A stretch of 64,000 nt of DNA, taken from NCBI GenBank assembly GCA_963677785.2, contig CAXXDH010000003.1, positions 1,426,001 through 1,490,000 of the forward strand, in the 5' to 3' direction. This DNA comes from G963665495 sp963677785 (GTDB lineage Bacteria; Desulfobacterota; Desulfovibrionia; Desulfovibrionales; Desulfovibrionaceae). This document shows, piece by piece, positions 43,423-51,769 of this stretch. The notes beneath the pieces are model-generated. The model was not told where the DNA came from. It saw only the letters and a list, made by a program, of their open reading frames with translations, and made no database searches. The translations under genes were made by a program, and so were the position numbers. Position 1 is the stretch's first letter. Every line of letters begins with the position of its first letter.

Positions 43423-44242
43423 AGCCCTGTCGCTGGATTTTATGCAAAACGCGCTGCTTGCCGGCATCCTGGCAAGCATTGCCTGCGGCATCATTGGTTC
43501 GCTGGTGGTGGTCAATCGCCAGGTCTTTCTGGCGGGAGGCGTGGCGCATGCGGCCTACGGCGGCGTTGGACTGGCCTTTTTCTTCAGTCTGCCCGTCCTG
43601 CCCACGACTATAGCCTTCACCATTGTGGCCGCGCTGGTCATGGCTGCGGCCACGTTCGGCCGTGCGGAGCGGATCGACGCGGTCATCGGCGTGCTTTGGG
43701 CCGCGGGTATGGCCCTGGGGATCATTTTGCTGGATGTGACGCCGGGCTACAACGTGGACCTGATCAGCTATCTGTTCGGCAGCATTCTGGCAGTGCCTCG
43801 CAGCGATATCTGGATCATGCTTGGCCTTGATTTGAGTGTCATTGCCCTGGTTACTGTTTTTTACAAGGACTTCCTGGCGCTTTCTTTTGACGTTGAATTC
43901 GCCAAATCCAACGGCGTGCCGGTCAAGACGCTGTATTTTGTGATGCTGGTGATGGTTGCCGTGGGGGTGGTGATGATCATCCAGGTTGTGGGGCTGATCC
44001 TTGTCATTGCTTTGCTGACCATTCCGCCGATGATGGCGGAACACAGGGCGCACTCACTAGGCAGGATGATGTTGAGCGCCTCTCTGTGGAGTCTGATTTT
44101 TTGCCTGGCGGGCCTGTTTTTTTCCTATACCTACGATTTGACCTCGGGCGCTTCGATTATTGCCGTGGCCACCCTGTGTTATGGGGGGGCGTTGATTTGG
44201 CGCTACATACGCGGAAAACAGCAGGGCAATGGTCATAAATAA
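43415..44242 (+). CDS. znuB: Metal ABC transporter permease (ZnuB-like)
   Basis: The 275-residue ABC-3 family permease has about eight membrane helices. Family segments are LAGILASIACGIIGSLVVVN, FLAGGVAHAAYGGVGLAF, and the late LTIPPMMAEHRAHSL coupling region. It overlaps znuC by eight bases (ATG inside HKHD-stop) and ends at a strong terminator. The pair forms the inner-membrane part of a divalent-metal importer; the binding protein must be encoded elsewhere. Confidence 0.9.
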   Translation: MIEALSLDFMQNALLAGILASIACGIIGSLVVVNRQVFLAGGVAHAAYGGVGLAFFFSLPVLPTTIAFTIVAALVMAAATFGRAERIDAVIGVLWAAGMALGIILLDVTPGYNVDLISYLFGSILAVPRSDIWIMLGLDLSVIALVTVFYKDFLALSFDVEFAKSNGVPVKTLYFVMLVMVAVGVVMIIQVVGLILVIALLTIPPMMAEHRAHSLGRMMLSASLWSLIFCLAGLFFSYTYDLTSGASIIAVATLCYGGALIWRYIRGKQQGNGHK

Positions 44243-44243
44243 A

Positions 44244-44277
44244 GACGCCGCCGTCTAAAGGGGTCAGACGGCGGCGT
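44244..44277 (+). terminator. Intrinsic terminator after znuCB
   Basis: GACGCCGCCGTCT and AGACGGCGGCGT form a 12-base stem around a nine-base loop, directly after the permease stop and followed by TGTTAA. Confidence 0.85.
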
Positions 44278-44279
44278 TG

Positions 44280-44800
44280 TTAACTGTTGCAAACCAAGGG
44301 TTAGATTTTTTTCAGAGTAGTTGCGCCAGGCCGGGTTATCCGGCTGTCTCTGGTCTCGTTAAGGTCGGCAGAGTTCTTGTTGCTTTGGCGCGTTCGCTTC
44401 TAAATAAGGCGACTCATCTCGCCGAATTTTACGAAACTGCTCCGTGTCTATCGTTTCCCACCCTCCGTTGCGGTTTTATACGAGTTAAGCCTTTATTAGG
44501 ATCCTAGCGGCTCTTGTAATAGAAAATAATTGCGGACCATGAGATGTCAAGGGGCGCTATGAAAAAATATAATAATCACTTTCATTTTGTCCGCTGGCCA
44601 TGGCTGGTGAAAAAAACGAAATATCTTCCAACCCCTTGTTATCTTTTTGAGCCGCGTATATCCTTATTTGGAAAGAAAAGAGGAGCCCGGCCCGGCAGAG
44701 AGAATGTTGCTTTCATGCAGTTACGAACAGACCTCACGGAGGCGGGTGAGAACCATGTGCGGCTGCTGCCTGTACTCTGTCTTCGAACGTAGGAGACGCA
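44280..44800. other. Intergenic region before the cytochrome-VWA gene
   Basis: I see no recognisable gene or known RNA in these 520 bases. A small hairpin GCCGG-GTTAT-CCGGC lies near 44332. A frame at 44544-44792 has no ribosome site or family resemblance and is left out. Confidence 0.45.
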
Positions 44801-46699
44801 ATGCGACGTCTGATTTTTTTGCTTTTCAGTTTGCTGGTGGTGTTTGTCTGGGCCTGCCTGCCCGGCTTGGCGCAAATGGGCATGAAAAGGGGAATGGGCA
44901 AAGGCATGATGCAGTCCGCCCCTCCTGCCGACCTGGTGATCTCGGTACCCAAAAACGCCGTGACCAGCATGCGGCAGGTAAGTTTCTCCCACAAAAAGCA
45001 CAGTCGTTTCAACTGCAAATATTGTCATCATAAGCACGAACCGCAGAACCCGTTCAAGCCCTGTTCCCAGCAGGGATGTCATGTGAACACGTCCATGGAA
45101 GGCGGAGAAGGCTCTTTTTACGCCGCGTTTCACGGCTCCGGGAGCAACAGCTGCCTCGGCTGCCATCGCGGCGGTGTCGCACAGCGAATGCGGCATGGCC
45201 CCACCGCTTGCAGCGGTTGCCATGGCGAGGATGCCACGACTGCGGATAGCAAGGATATGCCGGAGCATCCGGAGCTGACCCTGGAAGGAGGCGTGATCCC
45301 GCCGCCTCTGCCGTTGAATTTCGCCGAAAAAGAAAAGCAGATCGGCAACGACGGTTGCGTGGTCACGAAAAAATCTCCCACCACGTCCTTTCCGGTGGAT
45401 ATCGATACGGGCGTTTACCATGTCGTACGTTCATATTTGTTGCAGGGACTTCTGCCTCCGAGCGTGTCCGTTACAGTGGAGGGAATGATCAACAGCCTGG
45501 ATCTGGCCTCAACGGGGGCCATTTCCTCAGAAGCTCCTTTTGCCATTCAGACCGAAATCGCGCCTTCACCCTGGAATCCGGAACATCCGCTTTTGAACGT
45601 TTGTTTGTGGTCTCCTTTGACGCAGCAAAAGGATTATAAATCCGCGAACATTGTTTTTCTGATAGACACTTCCAGCTCAATGTTCGAAAATAATAAATTG
45701 CCCCTTTTTCTGGTGGGCTTCAGCCGCTTTCTGGATCTGCTCAAAGAAACCGACTATGTCTCCATAGCCGTATTGAATGGAAAAAGCGGTATCTTGCTGC
45801 CGCCGACCCCGGGCAATGAAAAGGATAAAATTCTCAAAGCTATAAAAAAACCTACTATAAAAGGGGAAATACCCAAGGGGCAGGGCGCGCGTATCGGCTA
45901 TGACCTGGCCAAACGCCATTATATCAAGGGCGGCACCAATACGCTTGTTTTTGTCACCGACGGCGATTTGGGAAGCGATTCCACCATATTCGAAAAGCTC
46001 TATGCACACGCGAGGGAGGGCGTACGCCAGGGGATTGAGCTGTTTATCCTGGAGTTCGGCCAATTGTATACCAATAATCATTATCTCTACCAGCTTGCCT
46101 ATACTGGAGGCGGCATGTTCTTTCATGTTGAAGGGCTGGAAGAGAGTGTGAACTACCTGACCTATGGCTTGCTGATGTCCCACGATCCCTTGGCGGAAGG
46201 AGTGAAAGCCAGCGTCACCTTCAACCCGGAAACCGTATCCGGCTACCATCGCATAGGAGCCGAGAGCCTCGCCGATGAGGGACAAAAGGCCAATGAAGAG
46301 CAGCCTCAATCATTGCTCTATCCGGGGCAGCACGTCACAACCTTGTTCACTCTGGTTCTGAAACCGGACGTTTTGCAGACAAACAAGAAATTATGCACCG
46401 TCAACGTCAAGTACAGGATACCGGGAACAAATCAGGAACGAGTACTGACAAAAGACGTGACCGCGGGCGCTTATATTTCGGATATCGCTAAAACTTCGGT
46501 CGATTACAGGCTCAGCGCCGGTGTGGCGTCTTTGGGGCTCTTGTTGCGCGGCACGTCCATGCCCAAAGGCGTAACATACGGGCATGCGCTTGATTTGCTG
46601 CGTTCAGCATTCAAAGAAGCGCCGACGTCTCTGCGTGAAGAACTGATGTATCTCGCTTGGCGCAGCAGCTGGCTTGCAGAAAAAAAACCTCAGGAATAG
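44801..46699 (+). CDS. Fusion of a tetrahaem cytochrome c3-type domain and a YfbK-like VWA protein
   Basis: The 632-residue exported protein has a signal peptide (about 1-24). A class III cytochrome-like domain follows (about 40-150) with four haem attachment sites: C72-KY-C75-H, C88-SQQG-C93-H (the CX4CH form seen in c3), C118-LG-C121-H and C137-SG-C140-H, plus spare His for axial ligands (H64, H67, H111). Then a YfbK-type N-terminal segment (SFPVDIDTGVYHVVRSYLLQ), a VWA domain with the metal-binding DTSSS at 289-293 and FVTDGD, and a YfbK C-terminal region (about 470-620) complete it. AGGAG precedes the ATG. Periplasmic electron transfer coupled to protein binding is inferred. Confidence 0.88.
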   Translation: MRRLIFLLFSLLVVFVWACLPGLAQMGMKRGMGKGMMQSAPPADLVISVPKNAVTSMRQVSFSHKKHSRFNCKYCHHKHEPQNPFKPCSQQGCHVNTSMEGGEGSFYAAFHGSGSNSCLGCHRGGVAQRMRHGPTACSGCHGEDATTADSKDMPEHPELTLEGGVIPPPLPLNFAEKEKQIGNDGCVVTKKSPTTSFPVDIDTGVYHVVRSYLLQGLLPPSVSVTVEGMINSLDLASTGAISSEAPFAIQTEIAPSPWNPEHPLLNVCLWSPLTQQKDYKSANIVFLIDTSSSMFENNKLPLFLVGFSRFLDLLKETDYVSIAVLNGKSGILLPPTPGNEKDKILKAIKKPTIKGEIPKGQGARIGYDLAKRHYIKGGTNTLVFVTDGDLGSDSTIFEKLYAHAREGVRQGIELFILEFGQLYTNNHYLYQLAYTGGGMFFHVEGLEESVNYLTYGLLMSHDPLAEGVKASVTFNPETVSGYHRIGAESLADEGQKANEEQPQSLLYPGQHVTTLFTLVLKPDVLQTNKKLCTVNVKYRIPGTNQERVLTKDVTAGAYISDIAKTSVDYRLSAGVASLGLLLRGTSMPKGVTYGHALDLLRSAFKEAPTSLREELMYLAWRSSWLAEKKPQE

Positions 46700-46788
46700 G
46701 GTGCATTTTCTGGTCATGGCATTTTTTTATGCAGTAAGGTTGATAAACTACATTGTTTTGTATCCTTGAAAACAACAGGCGCGTGCAA

Positions 46789-47805
46789 ATGAAATGCGGC
46801 AAAAAAATAAAAATATACGTAGCCGGGCACCGCGGGCTTGTGGGGTCCGCCATACTGCGACAACTGAAGGCCGGAGGATACGCAAATCTGCTGCAACGAA
46901 CGCACTCCGAGCTGGACTTGCTGGATCAAAACGCTGTGGAGCGTTTTTTCAAAACGGAAAAACCGGATTGCGTTTTTTTGGCCGCGGCCAAGGTCGGTGG
47001 GATTTATGCAAATGATATGCAATCTGCTGATTTTATATATAAAAATTTGATGATACAGAACAATGTGATGCATCAGGCCTATTTGACTGGAGTCAAGCGC
47101 CTGATTTTTTTAGGCAGTTCCTGTATTTATCCCAAACTGGCGCCGCAACCCATAAAAGAGGAATATTTACTCAGCGGAGCGCTGGAGCCCACGAATTCCG
47201 CTTACGCTGTTGCCAAGATCGCCGGAATTGAAATGTGCGCCGCGTACAATAAACAATACGCCACTTCTTTTCTTCCTGTAATGCCGACCAATCTGTATGG
47301 GCCTGGAGATAATTTCGACCTGGAAAGTTCGCATGTGCTGCCGGCCATGATCAGAAAATTTCATCTGGGGAAATTGGCTCAGGACAACGATTGGCCGGGC
47401 ATTGAACAGGATGCGAAGCGCTGGGGCTCTGTTCACGCGGACATCATGTCGGGTCTCAAAGATCCACAGGGGCCGCAAGTGACGTTGTGGGGAACCGGCA
47501 GCGCAAAACGGGAATTCATGCATGTGGACGACATGGCCGCAGCCTGCGTTTTTCTCGGACTCGAAACGGAAAACACAGCTTTGACCAATATCGGCGTGGG
47601 GCAGGACATGACCATCAACGAAGTCGCCGAGTTGATTCGGCAAATCGTCGGTTTTTCTGGCCGGATCGTTTGGGACACGTCGAAACCCGACGGCACGCCG
47701 CGCAAGCTGCTGGATGTTTCGCGTTTGCATTCCTTTGGCTACACGCCGCGGGTCAGCTTTATTGAGGGCCTGAAAAATACGTACGCTTGGTATGTTGCGC
47801 AATAG
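46789..47805 (+). CDS. fcl: GDP-L-fucose synthase
   Basis: Fcl epimerises and reduces GDP-4-keto-6-deoxymannose to GDP-L-fucose with NADPH. The 338-residue SDR protein shows VAGHRGLVGSAI (nucleotide loop), AAAKVGGI, the catalytic FLGSSCIYPKLAPQPIKEE and S-A-Y-AVAKIAG (YxxxK), and MPTNLYGPGDNFD. The partner gene gmd (GDP-mannose 4,6-dehydratase) is not adjacent, which is unusual. Base composition is more AT-rich than the flanks and no strong ribosome site precedes the ATG, so acquisition by transfer is possible. It presumably supplies a surface glycan. Confidence 0.95.
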   Translation: MKCGKKIKIYVAGHRGLVGSAILRQLKAGGYANLLQRTHSELDLLDQNAVERFFKTEKPDCVFLAAAKVGGIYANDMQSADFIYKNLMIQNNVMHQAYLTGVKRLIFLGSSCIYPKLAPQPIKEEYLLSGALEPTNSAYAVAKIAGIEMCAAYNKQYATSFLPVMPTNLYGPGDNFDLESSHVLPAMIRKFHLGKLAQDNDWPGIEQDAKRWGSVHADIMSGLKDPQGPQVTLWGTGSAKREFMHVDDMAAACVFLGLETENTALTNIGVGQDMTINEVAELIRQIVGFSGRIVWDTSKPDGTPRKLLDVSRLHSFGYTPRVSFIEGLKNTYAWYVAQ

Positions 47806-47903
47806 ACAAGGGAATGGCTGCGAACTATGGAATGCGCGGGGCTGCATGGTACGGGTGAAGAACCCGGAAGAGGCAGGCAGTCGGTTGTGACGATGGTGGG
47901 TTG

Positions 47904-49373
47904 ATGCGTATTTTGCTTGTTGATGACAACCAGGACAACCTGCGCAGCCTGGCGGTGGTTCTTGACGACCTGGGACATGAAACGGTTGCCGTTGTCAGCG
48001 GGGAAGAGGCCCTGCAGCGGACGAGAAGGGACAATTTCCCCCTGGTCATAACCGATATCCGGATGCCCGGGCTGGATGGGCTGGAGCTGCTCTCGCGTAT
48101 CAAGGAGGAAGAGGCTACAGCCAGGACCGATGTGGTGATCATCACCGGGCACGGGGACATGGAAACCGCGGTAGAGGCTCTGCGCCGCGGAGCCTATGAT
48201 TATTTGAACAAACCCATCAACGCGCGCGAACTGGCCGCTGTGGTGGAAAGAAGCGCCGAGCACCAGAGATTGCTGTCGGAGAATACCGAGTTCAGGCTGC
48301 ATTTCGATTCGCGTCTTCAGGAAGCCACTGCCAAGGTCAGGAAGGATCTGGAACGTGCGCAGAGCCGCTTGCGGGCCAATGCGGGCATCGGCCCGGTCGT
48401 GGCTGAGTCACAAGCCATGCTTCGCTTGCTGCGCGACGCCCATATGTACCATCAGGATCCTACGGTCCCCGTGCTCATTGAAGGTGAGACGGGCGTGGGC
48501 AAGGAAGTCTTCGCCAAACTCATCCACTATGGGGACGGCACCACGGACAGTCCGTTCGTGGCCATCAACTGCTCCGCCATTCCGCATCATTTGTTTGAGG
48601 GAGAACTGTTCGGGCACGAGCCCGGCGCCTACACGGGCAGTGCGCCCAAAGGACAAGCCGGTAAACTGGAGCTGGCCGCCAATGGGTCGCTTTTTCTGGA
48701 CGAAGTGGCGGAAACCGACATCCAGGTGCAGCCCAAGTTGCTGCGAGTCCTGGAAGACAGGACCTTCTACAGGCTTGGCGGACTGCGTAAACGCGATTTC
48801 AACGCCAGGATCATCTGCGCGGCCAACAGCAGCCTGGCGGGCATGGTTGAAAGCGGCCGTTTTCGTCGGGATTTGTTTCATCGCTTGAAAGTCGGCCACC
48901 TGATCATCCCGCCTCTGCGTGAGCGCGTGGAAGATATTCCTCCGCTAATCGCCATGTTTTTGCATCGGGAATCCAAGCGCAAGAAAAAAAATTTCAAAAA
49001 AGTTCACCCCGAAACCATGGAAATATTGCAGCAGTATTCCTGGCCGGGCAATATTCGGGAATTGGAAAACGTCATTGAGCGCGCTGTGCTGACCTGTGAC
49101 GGCGAAATTCTGCTGCCCGAGCATATCGCATTTCTGGATAGGGAACACCCGGCCGGACCAGATTTGTTTCCCGCTACAGGCACTGTAAAACCGACCTTTC
49201 AGCTGGATTTCAGCACTCTGGAATTGCCGGAAGGGAATCTGGATCTCGAGGAATTGAATCTGGCGATTATTCATAAAAGCCTGGAAAAGTTTTCCGGCAA
49301 TAAAAGCCTTGCCGCACGTTACCTCGGCATTTCGCGCTATGCACTGCTGCGCCGCTTGCAAAAAAAACAGTAG
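47904..49373 (+). CDS. Sigma-54-dependent response regulator (NtrC family)
   Basis: The 489-residue regulator has a receiver domain (about 1-120; DDNQDN acidic pocket, phospho-acceptor in ITDIRMPG, KPI lysine), an AAA+ sigma-54 activator domain (Walker A GETGVGKE, GELFGHEPGAYTGS, Walker B LFLDEVAE, arginine region FRRDLFHRL) and a Fis-type C-terminal helix-turn-helix (NKSLAARYLGISRYALLRRL). The loop that touches sigma-54 is GAYTGS rather than GAFTGA; Phe to Tyr is tolerated in known activators, Ala to Ser is less common. No cognate kinase is adjacent. A sigma-54 promoter lies 138 bases past its stop. Confidence 0.95.
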   Translation: MRILLVDDNQDNLRSLAVVLDDLGHETVAVVSGEEALQRTRRDNFPLVITDIRMPGLDGLELLSRIKEEEATARTDVVIITGHGDMETAVEALRRGAYDYLNKPINARELAAVVERSAEHQRLLSENTEFRLHFDSRLQEATAKVRKDLERAQSRLRANAGIGPVVAESQAMLRLLRDAHMYHQDPTVPVLIEGETGVGKEVFAKLIHYGDGTTDSPFVAINCSAIPHHLFEGELFGHEPGAYTGSAPKGQAGKLELAANGSLFLDEVAETDIQVQPKLLRVLEDRTFYRLGGLRKRDFNARIICAANSSLAGMVESGRFRRDLFHRLKVGHLIIPPLRERVEDIPPLIAMFLHRESKRKKKNFKKVHPETMEILQQYSWPGNIRELENVIERAVLTCDGEILLPEHIAFLDREHPAGPDLFPATGTVKPTFQLDFSTLELPEGNLDLEELNLAIIHKSLEKFSGNKSLAARYLGISRYALLRRLQKKQ

Positions 49374-49374
49374 C

Positions 49375-49419
49375 GTGCGATTCCGAACACTGTTTGTTTT
49401 CGCACGTTCGAAATCGCAC
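49375..49419 (+). terminator. Long hairpin after the response regulator gene
   Basis: GTGCGATT-c-CGAAC (49375-49388) pairs with GTTCG-a-AATCGCAC (49406-49419), 13 pairs with one mismatch, directly after the TAG stop. There is no T-run, so it may be a Rho-type boundary or a regulator site. Confidence 0.45.
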
Positions 49420-49449
49420 ACAAGGTTCCAGCTTTTTTCCTGCCCTATG

Positions 49450-49470
49450 TGGAAAACATATTTTATTCCA
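49450..49470. promoter_or_regulatory. Possible activator site upstream of the sigma-54 promoter
   Basis: TGGAA-N11-TTCCA is centred about 55 bases upstream of the -24 element. The intervening stretch is very AT-rich and could bend with IHF. This spacing is usual for enhancer-type activators, although the site itself is not assigned. Confidence 0.3.
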
Positions 49471-49510
49471 TAAATTCAGATTGTTAAAAAAAATATAATT
49501 TGCCGTCCAT

Positions 49511-49527
49511 TTGGCACACCGATTGCT
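49511..49527 (+). promoter_or_regulatory. Sigma-54 (-24/-12) promoter
   Basis: TTGGCAC-ACCGA-TTGCT matches the consensus TGGCAC-N5-TTGCW at every fixed position, with the GG and GC doublets separated by exactly ten bases. Transcription should start near 49538. It follows a gene for a sigma-54 activator. Confidence 0.8.
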
Positions 49528-49537
49528 TAAATAGTAA

Positions 49538-49772
49538 CACTGCGATTATACATGGTGCGTTTGTTTTAAGAACCCTATGGGATAAATCGCGTATGCTCTT
49601 TTATATATTTGATGGTAACGGGGCGAATCCGTGTGTCCCGCGGAATGGCGATCCCCCCCCCCGCCAATCGTCCCGATCAACCATACAGGCCGTCATTACG
49701 GTCAACTAAATGATCGTCCATGCCACAAGTGCTATCCCCCCCCAGCATTTTCATGGACGATCATTTTTTTTT
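49538..49772 (+). ncRNA. Putative sigma-54-dependent small RNA
   Basis: A transcript from the sigma-54 promoter to the terminator at 49708-49772 would be about 235 bases. It contains two C-runs, ten C at 49653-49662 and eight within the terminator loop, which could pair with Shine-Dalgarno G-rich sequences. The only frame of note, 38 codons from ATG 49593 ending at 49709, has a poor ribosome site and a low-complexity product, so a regulatory RNA is more likely than an mRNA. No known RNA family is recognised. Confidence 0.5.
49708..49772 (+). terminator. Strong intrinsic terminator
   Basis: A 15-base perfect inverted repeat, AAATGATCGTCCATG (49708-49722) and CATGGACGATCATTT (49752-49766), encloses a 29-base loop and runs into a T-tract (49764-49772). 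It separates the sigma-54 transcript from hflX. Confidence 0.9.
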
Positions 49773-49876
49773 GCCGTTTTTTGTTTCCCAACACGGTGTT
49801 TCCTTGGACGGACGTATCCTGATGCCTGTTCGTTCGCAGTCATGGCCTGCACCCTCTTGGTGTTGCAGTCGTACCG

Positions 49877-49912
49877 TTGCCATTTCTCCCCTTGCCATTT
49901 CTCCCCTTGCCA
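49877..49912. repeat. Tandem 15-base repeat
   Basis: TTGCCATTTCTCCCC occurs twice in direct succession (49877-49891, 49892-49906), followed by TTGCCA. It lies in the hflX leader and its role is unknown. Confidence 0.6.
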
Positions 49913-50002
49913 GCGGCAGCCGGACATGATGAAATAAAGGTCTGTCAGCAAGGTGAAAGGCCGCGTTGCGGGCGGTAGGACTTTATAAACGAGGATGTCG
50001 CA

Positions 50003-51718
50003 ATAGCTACAAAAGTTCAGGGCAACACGCAGGGACTCAAACCCAGCCAGATCAAAGCATTGGGGCGCCTGTATCACCGGCGATTCCCCCTCAACGAACT
50101 CTATACCAACGAGCAGGCCAGAGAGATAGCCGGATTGAGCTTGTCGGTCGGACGACAGCTCGGACTGCTCATTGACCGCCAGGGCCGCCCAAAAATGGTT
50201 ATTGTGGGCGATCCGGGTTCCATTTTTATTCCCGAACTCGAGCGCTCGCGCCAGGCCTCCGGCCGGTTGCGCGGGCTGCGTTTGCTGCATACGCATTTGA
50301 AGCCCGAGCCGCTTTCGCAGGAAGACTTGATGGATTTGCTGTTTTTGCGCCTGGATTCGCTGGCCGCGCTCACAGTCACGGAAGAAGGCGATCCGGGCCG
50401 GTTGCATTTTGCCCATCTGTTGCCGGCCAATGCGGCCAAGGAACCTTACCGTGTGCAGGATTTTCCCTGGGATCGCGCCGCACTGGATTTGCAGGAACTC
50501 GTGCAGGCTCTGGAAGACGAGTTCGAACGCGAGGGCGGCGCCGTGGGCGAGAGCGACGCGGAAAGCGCCCTGCTGGTCAGCGTGAGTACGCAGCCCCGCG
50601 CGGCCATAGAAAGCGGGCTGGACGAACTGGCGGACCTGGCCCAAACAGCCGGATTGCAGGAGGCGGGCCGGATGGTGCAGCGGGTTGCCAAACTGAATCC
50701 CAAGTTCATCATGGGCAAGGGCAAGCTTGCAGAACTGGAAATTTTTGCCTTGCAGAGCGGTGCGGGCCTGGTGGTCTTTGACCGCGAGCTCTCGCCCGCG
50801 CAGATTCGCAATCTGGCCGATCAGACCGAGCGCAAGATTCTGGACCGGACGCAGTTGATTCTGGATATTTTTGCGCGCCGGGCAACCAGCCGGGCAGGCA
50901 AGCTGCAGGTGGAAATGGCGCAGCTGCAATATACGCTGCCCCGTCTGGTAGGTAAAAACAAGGCGCTCTCCAGACTCATGGGCGGTATCGGCGGACGCGG
51001 CCCCGGTGAAACCAAGCTCGAACTGGACCGCCGCAAAATTCGCGAGCGTATCGGACGTATCAGGGATGAACTGAAACGGCTGCGCCGCAGGCGTTCCGCC
51101 GTGCGCCAGCGCCGTGCCAAGGCCGGACTGCCCGTGGTGGCCCTGGTGGGCTACACCAACGCGGGAAAATCCACGCTTCTCAACACCCTGACCCGTTCCG
51201 AAGTGCTGGCCGAGGACAAGCTTTTCGCCACCCTGGACCCTACCACGCGGCGCTTGCGTTTTCCCGAAGAGCGGGAGGTCATTCTGTCCGATACCGTGGG
51301 CTTTATTCGCGAGTTGCCCGCGGAGTTGAAAGAAGCCTTTCGGGCCACACTGGAGGAATTGGAAGAGGCCGACCTGTTGCTGCATATCACCGACGTATCC
51401 CATCCGGAGTACGAACAACAGGTCGAAGCCGTGGAGCAGATTCTTCAGGAAATGGGCTTGGCAGATAAACCTCTGGTTCGCGTATTGAACAAGTGGGACC
51501 GTCTCGACGAAGAAGCCCGTACGCTGGCGCACAATACCTTCCCCGAGGCCCTGCGGATTTCCGCTGCCACAGGCGAAGGCCTGGACGCGCTTCCGCCGGT
51601 TATTTTGTCGCACATCGATTGGAAAAACGGCCTGCTCAAGACGCCTGTCACAATGATCGCCTGCGAGGAGGAGCACAGGGAAGGCGAAGAATCCGGCTGG
51701 ACATGTGACTGGCCGTAA
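50003..51718 (+). CDS. hflX: Ribosome-associated GTPase HflX
   Basis: HflX is a GTPase that splits stalled or stressed ribosomes. The protein shows an HflX N-terminal domain, a glycine-rich linker (GGIGGRGPGETKLELDRRKI), and a G domain with G1 GYTNAGKST, G3 DTVGF and G4 NKWD. No ATG, GTG or TTG occurs in frame before the TTG at 50060, yet the preceding codons (GLKPSQIKALGRLYHRRFP) look like HflX sequence. An ATA at 50003 has GAGG eight bases upstream; I use it as a tentative start (571 residues). TTG 50060 is the conservative alternative. Confidence 0.85.
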   Translation: MATKVQGNTQGLKPSQIKALGRLYHRRFPLNELYTNEQAREIAGLSLSVGRQLGLLIDRQGRPKMVIVGDPGSIFIPELERSRQASGRLRGLRLLHTHLKPEPLSQEDLMDLLFLRLDSLAALTVTEEGDPGRLHFAHLLPANAAKEPYRVQDFPWDRAALDLQELVQALEDEFEREGGAVGESDAESALLVSVSTQPRAAIESGLDELADLAQTAGLQEAGRMVQRVAKLNPKFIMGKGKLAELEIFALQSGAGLVVFDRELSPAQIRNLADQTERKILDRTQLILDIFARRATSRAGKLQVEMAQLQYTLPRLVGKNKALSRLMGGIGGRGPGETKLELDRRKIRERIGRIRDELKRLRRRRSAVRQRRAKAGLPVVALVGYTNAGKSTLLNTLTRSEVLAEDKLFATLDPTTRRLRFPEEREVILSDTVGFIRELPAELKEAFRATLEELEEADLLLHITDVSHPEYEQQVEAVEQILQEMGLADKPLVRVLNKWDRLDEEARTLAHNTFPEALRISAATGEGLDALPPVILSHIDWKNGLLKTPVTMIACEEEHREGEESGWTCDWP

Positions 51719-51728
51719 AAGGTACTGC

Positions 51729-51757
51729 GCCTCCCGCACAAGGGCGGGAGGCTTTTG
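51729..51757 (+). terminator. Intrinsic terminator after hflX
   Basis: GCCTCCCGC and GCGGGAGGC form a nine-base stem with a six-base loop followed by TTTTG, eleven bases after the hflX stop. It could serve both hflX and the convergent AraC-type gene. Confidence 0.85.
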
Positions 51758-51769
51758 CAAGATTTGCTC

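Noticed and set aside
44544..44792. Frame of 82 codons before the cytochrome-VWA gene
   Set aside because: No ribosome site precedes it, the product is basic and patternless, and it runs up to the leader of the real gene.
49751..51760. Open frame of about 670 codons opposite hflX
   Set aside because: It is an antisense shadow created by codon bias, with no start signal and no recognisable domain.
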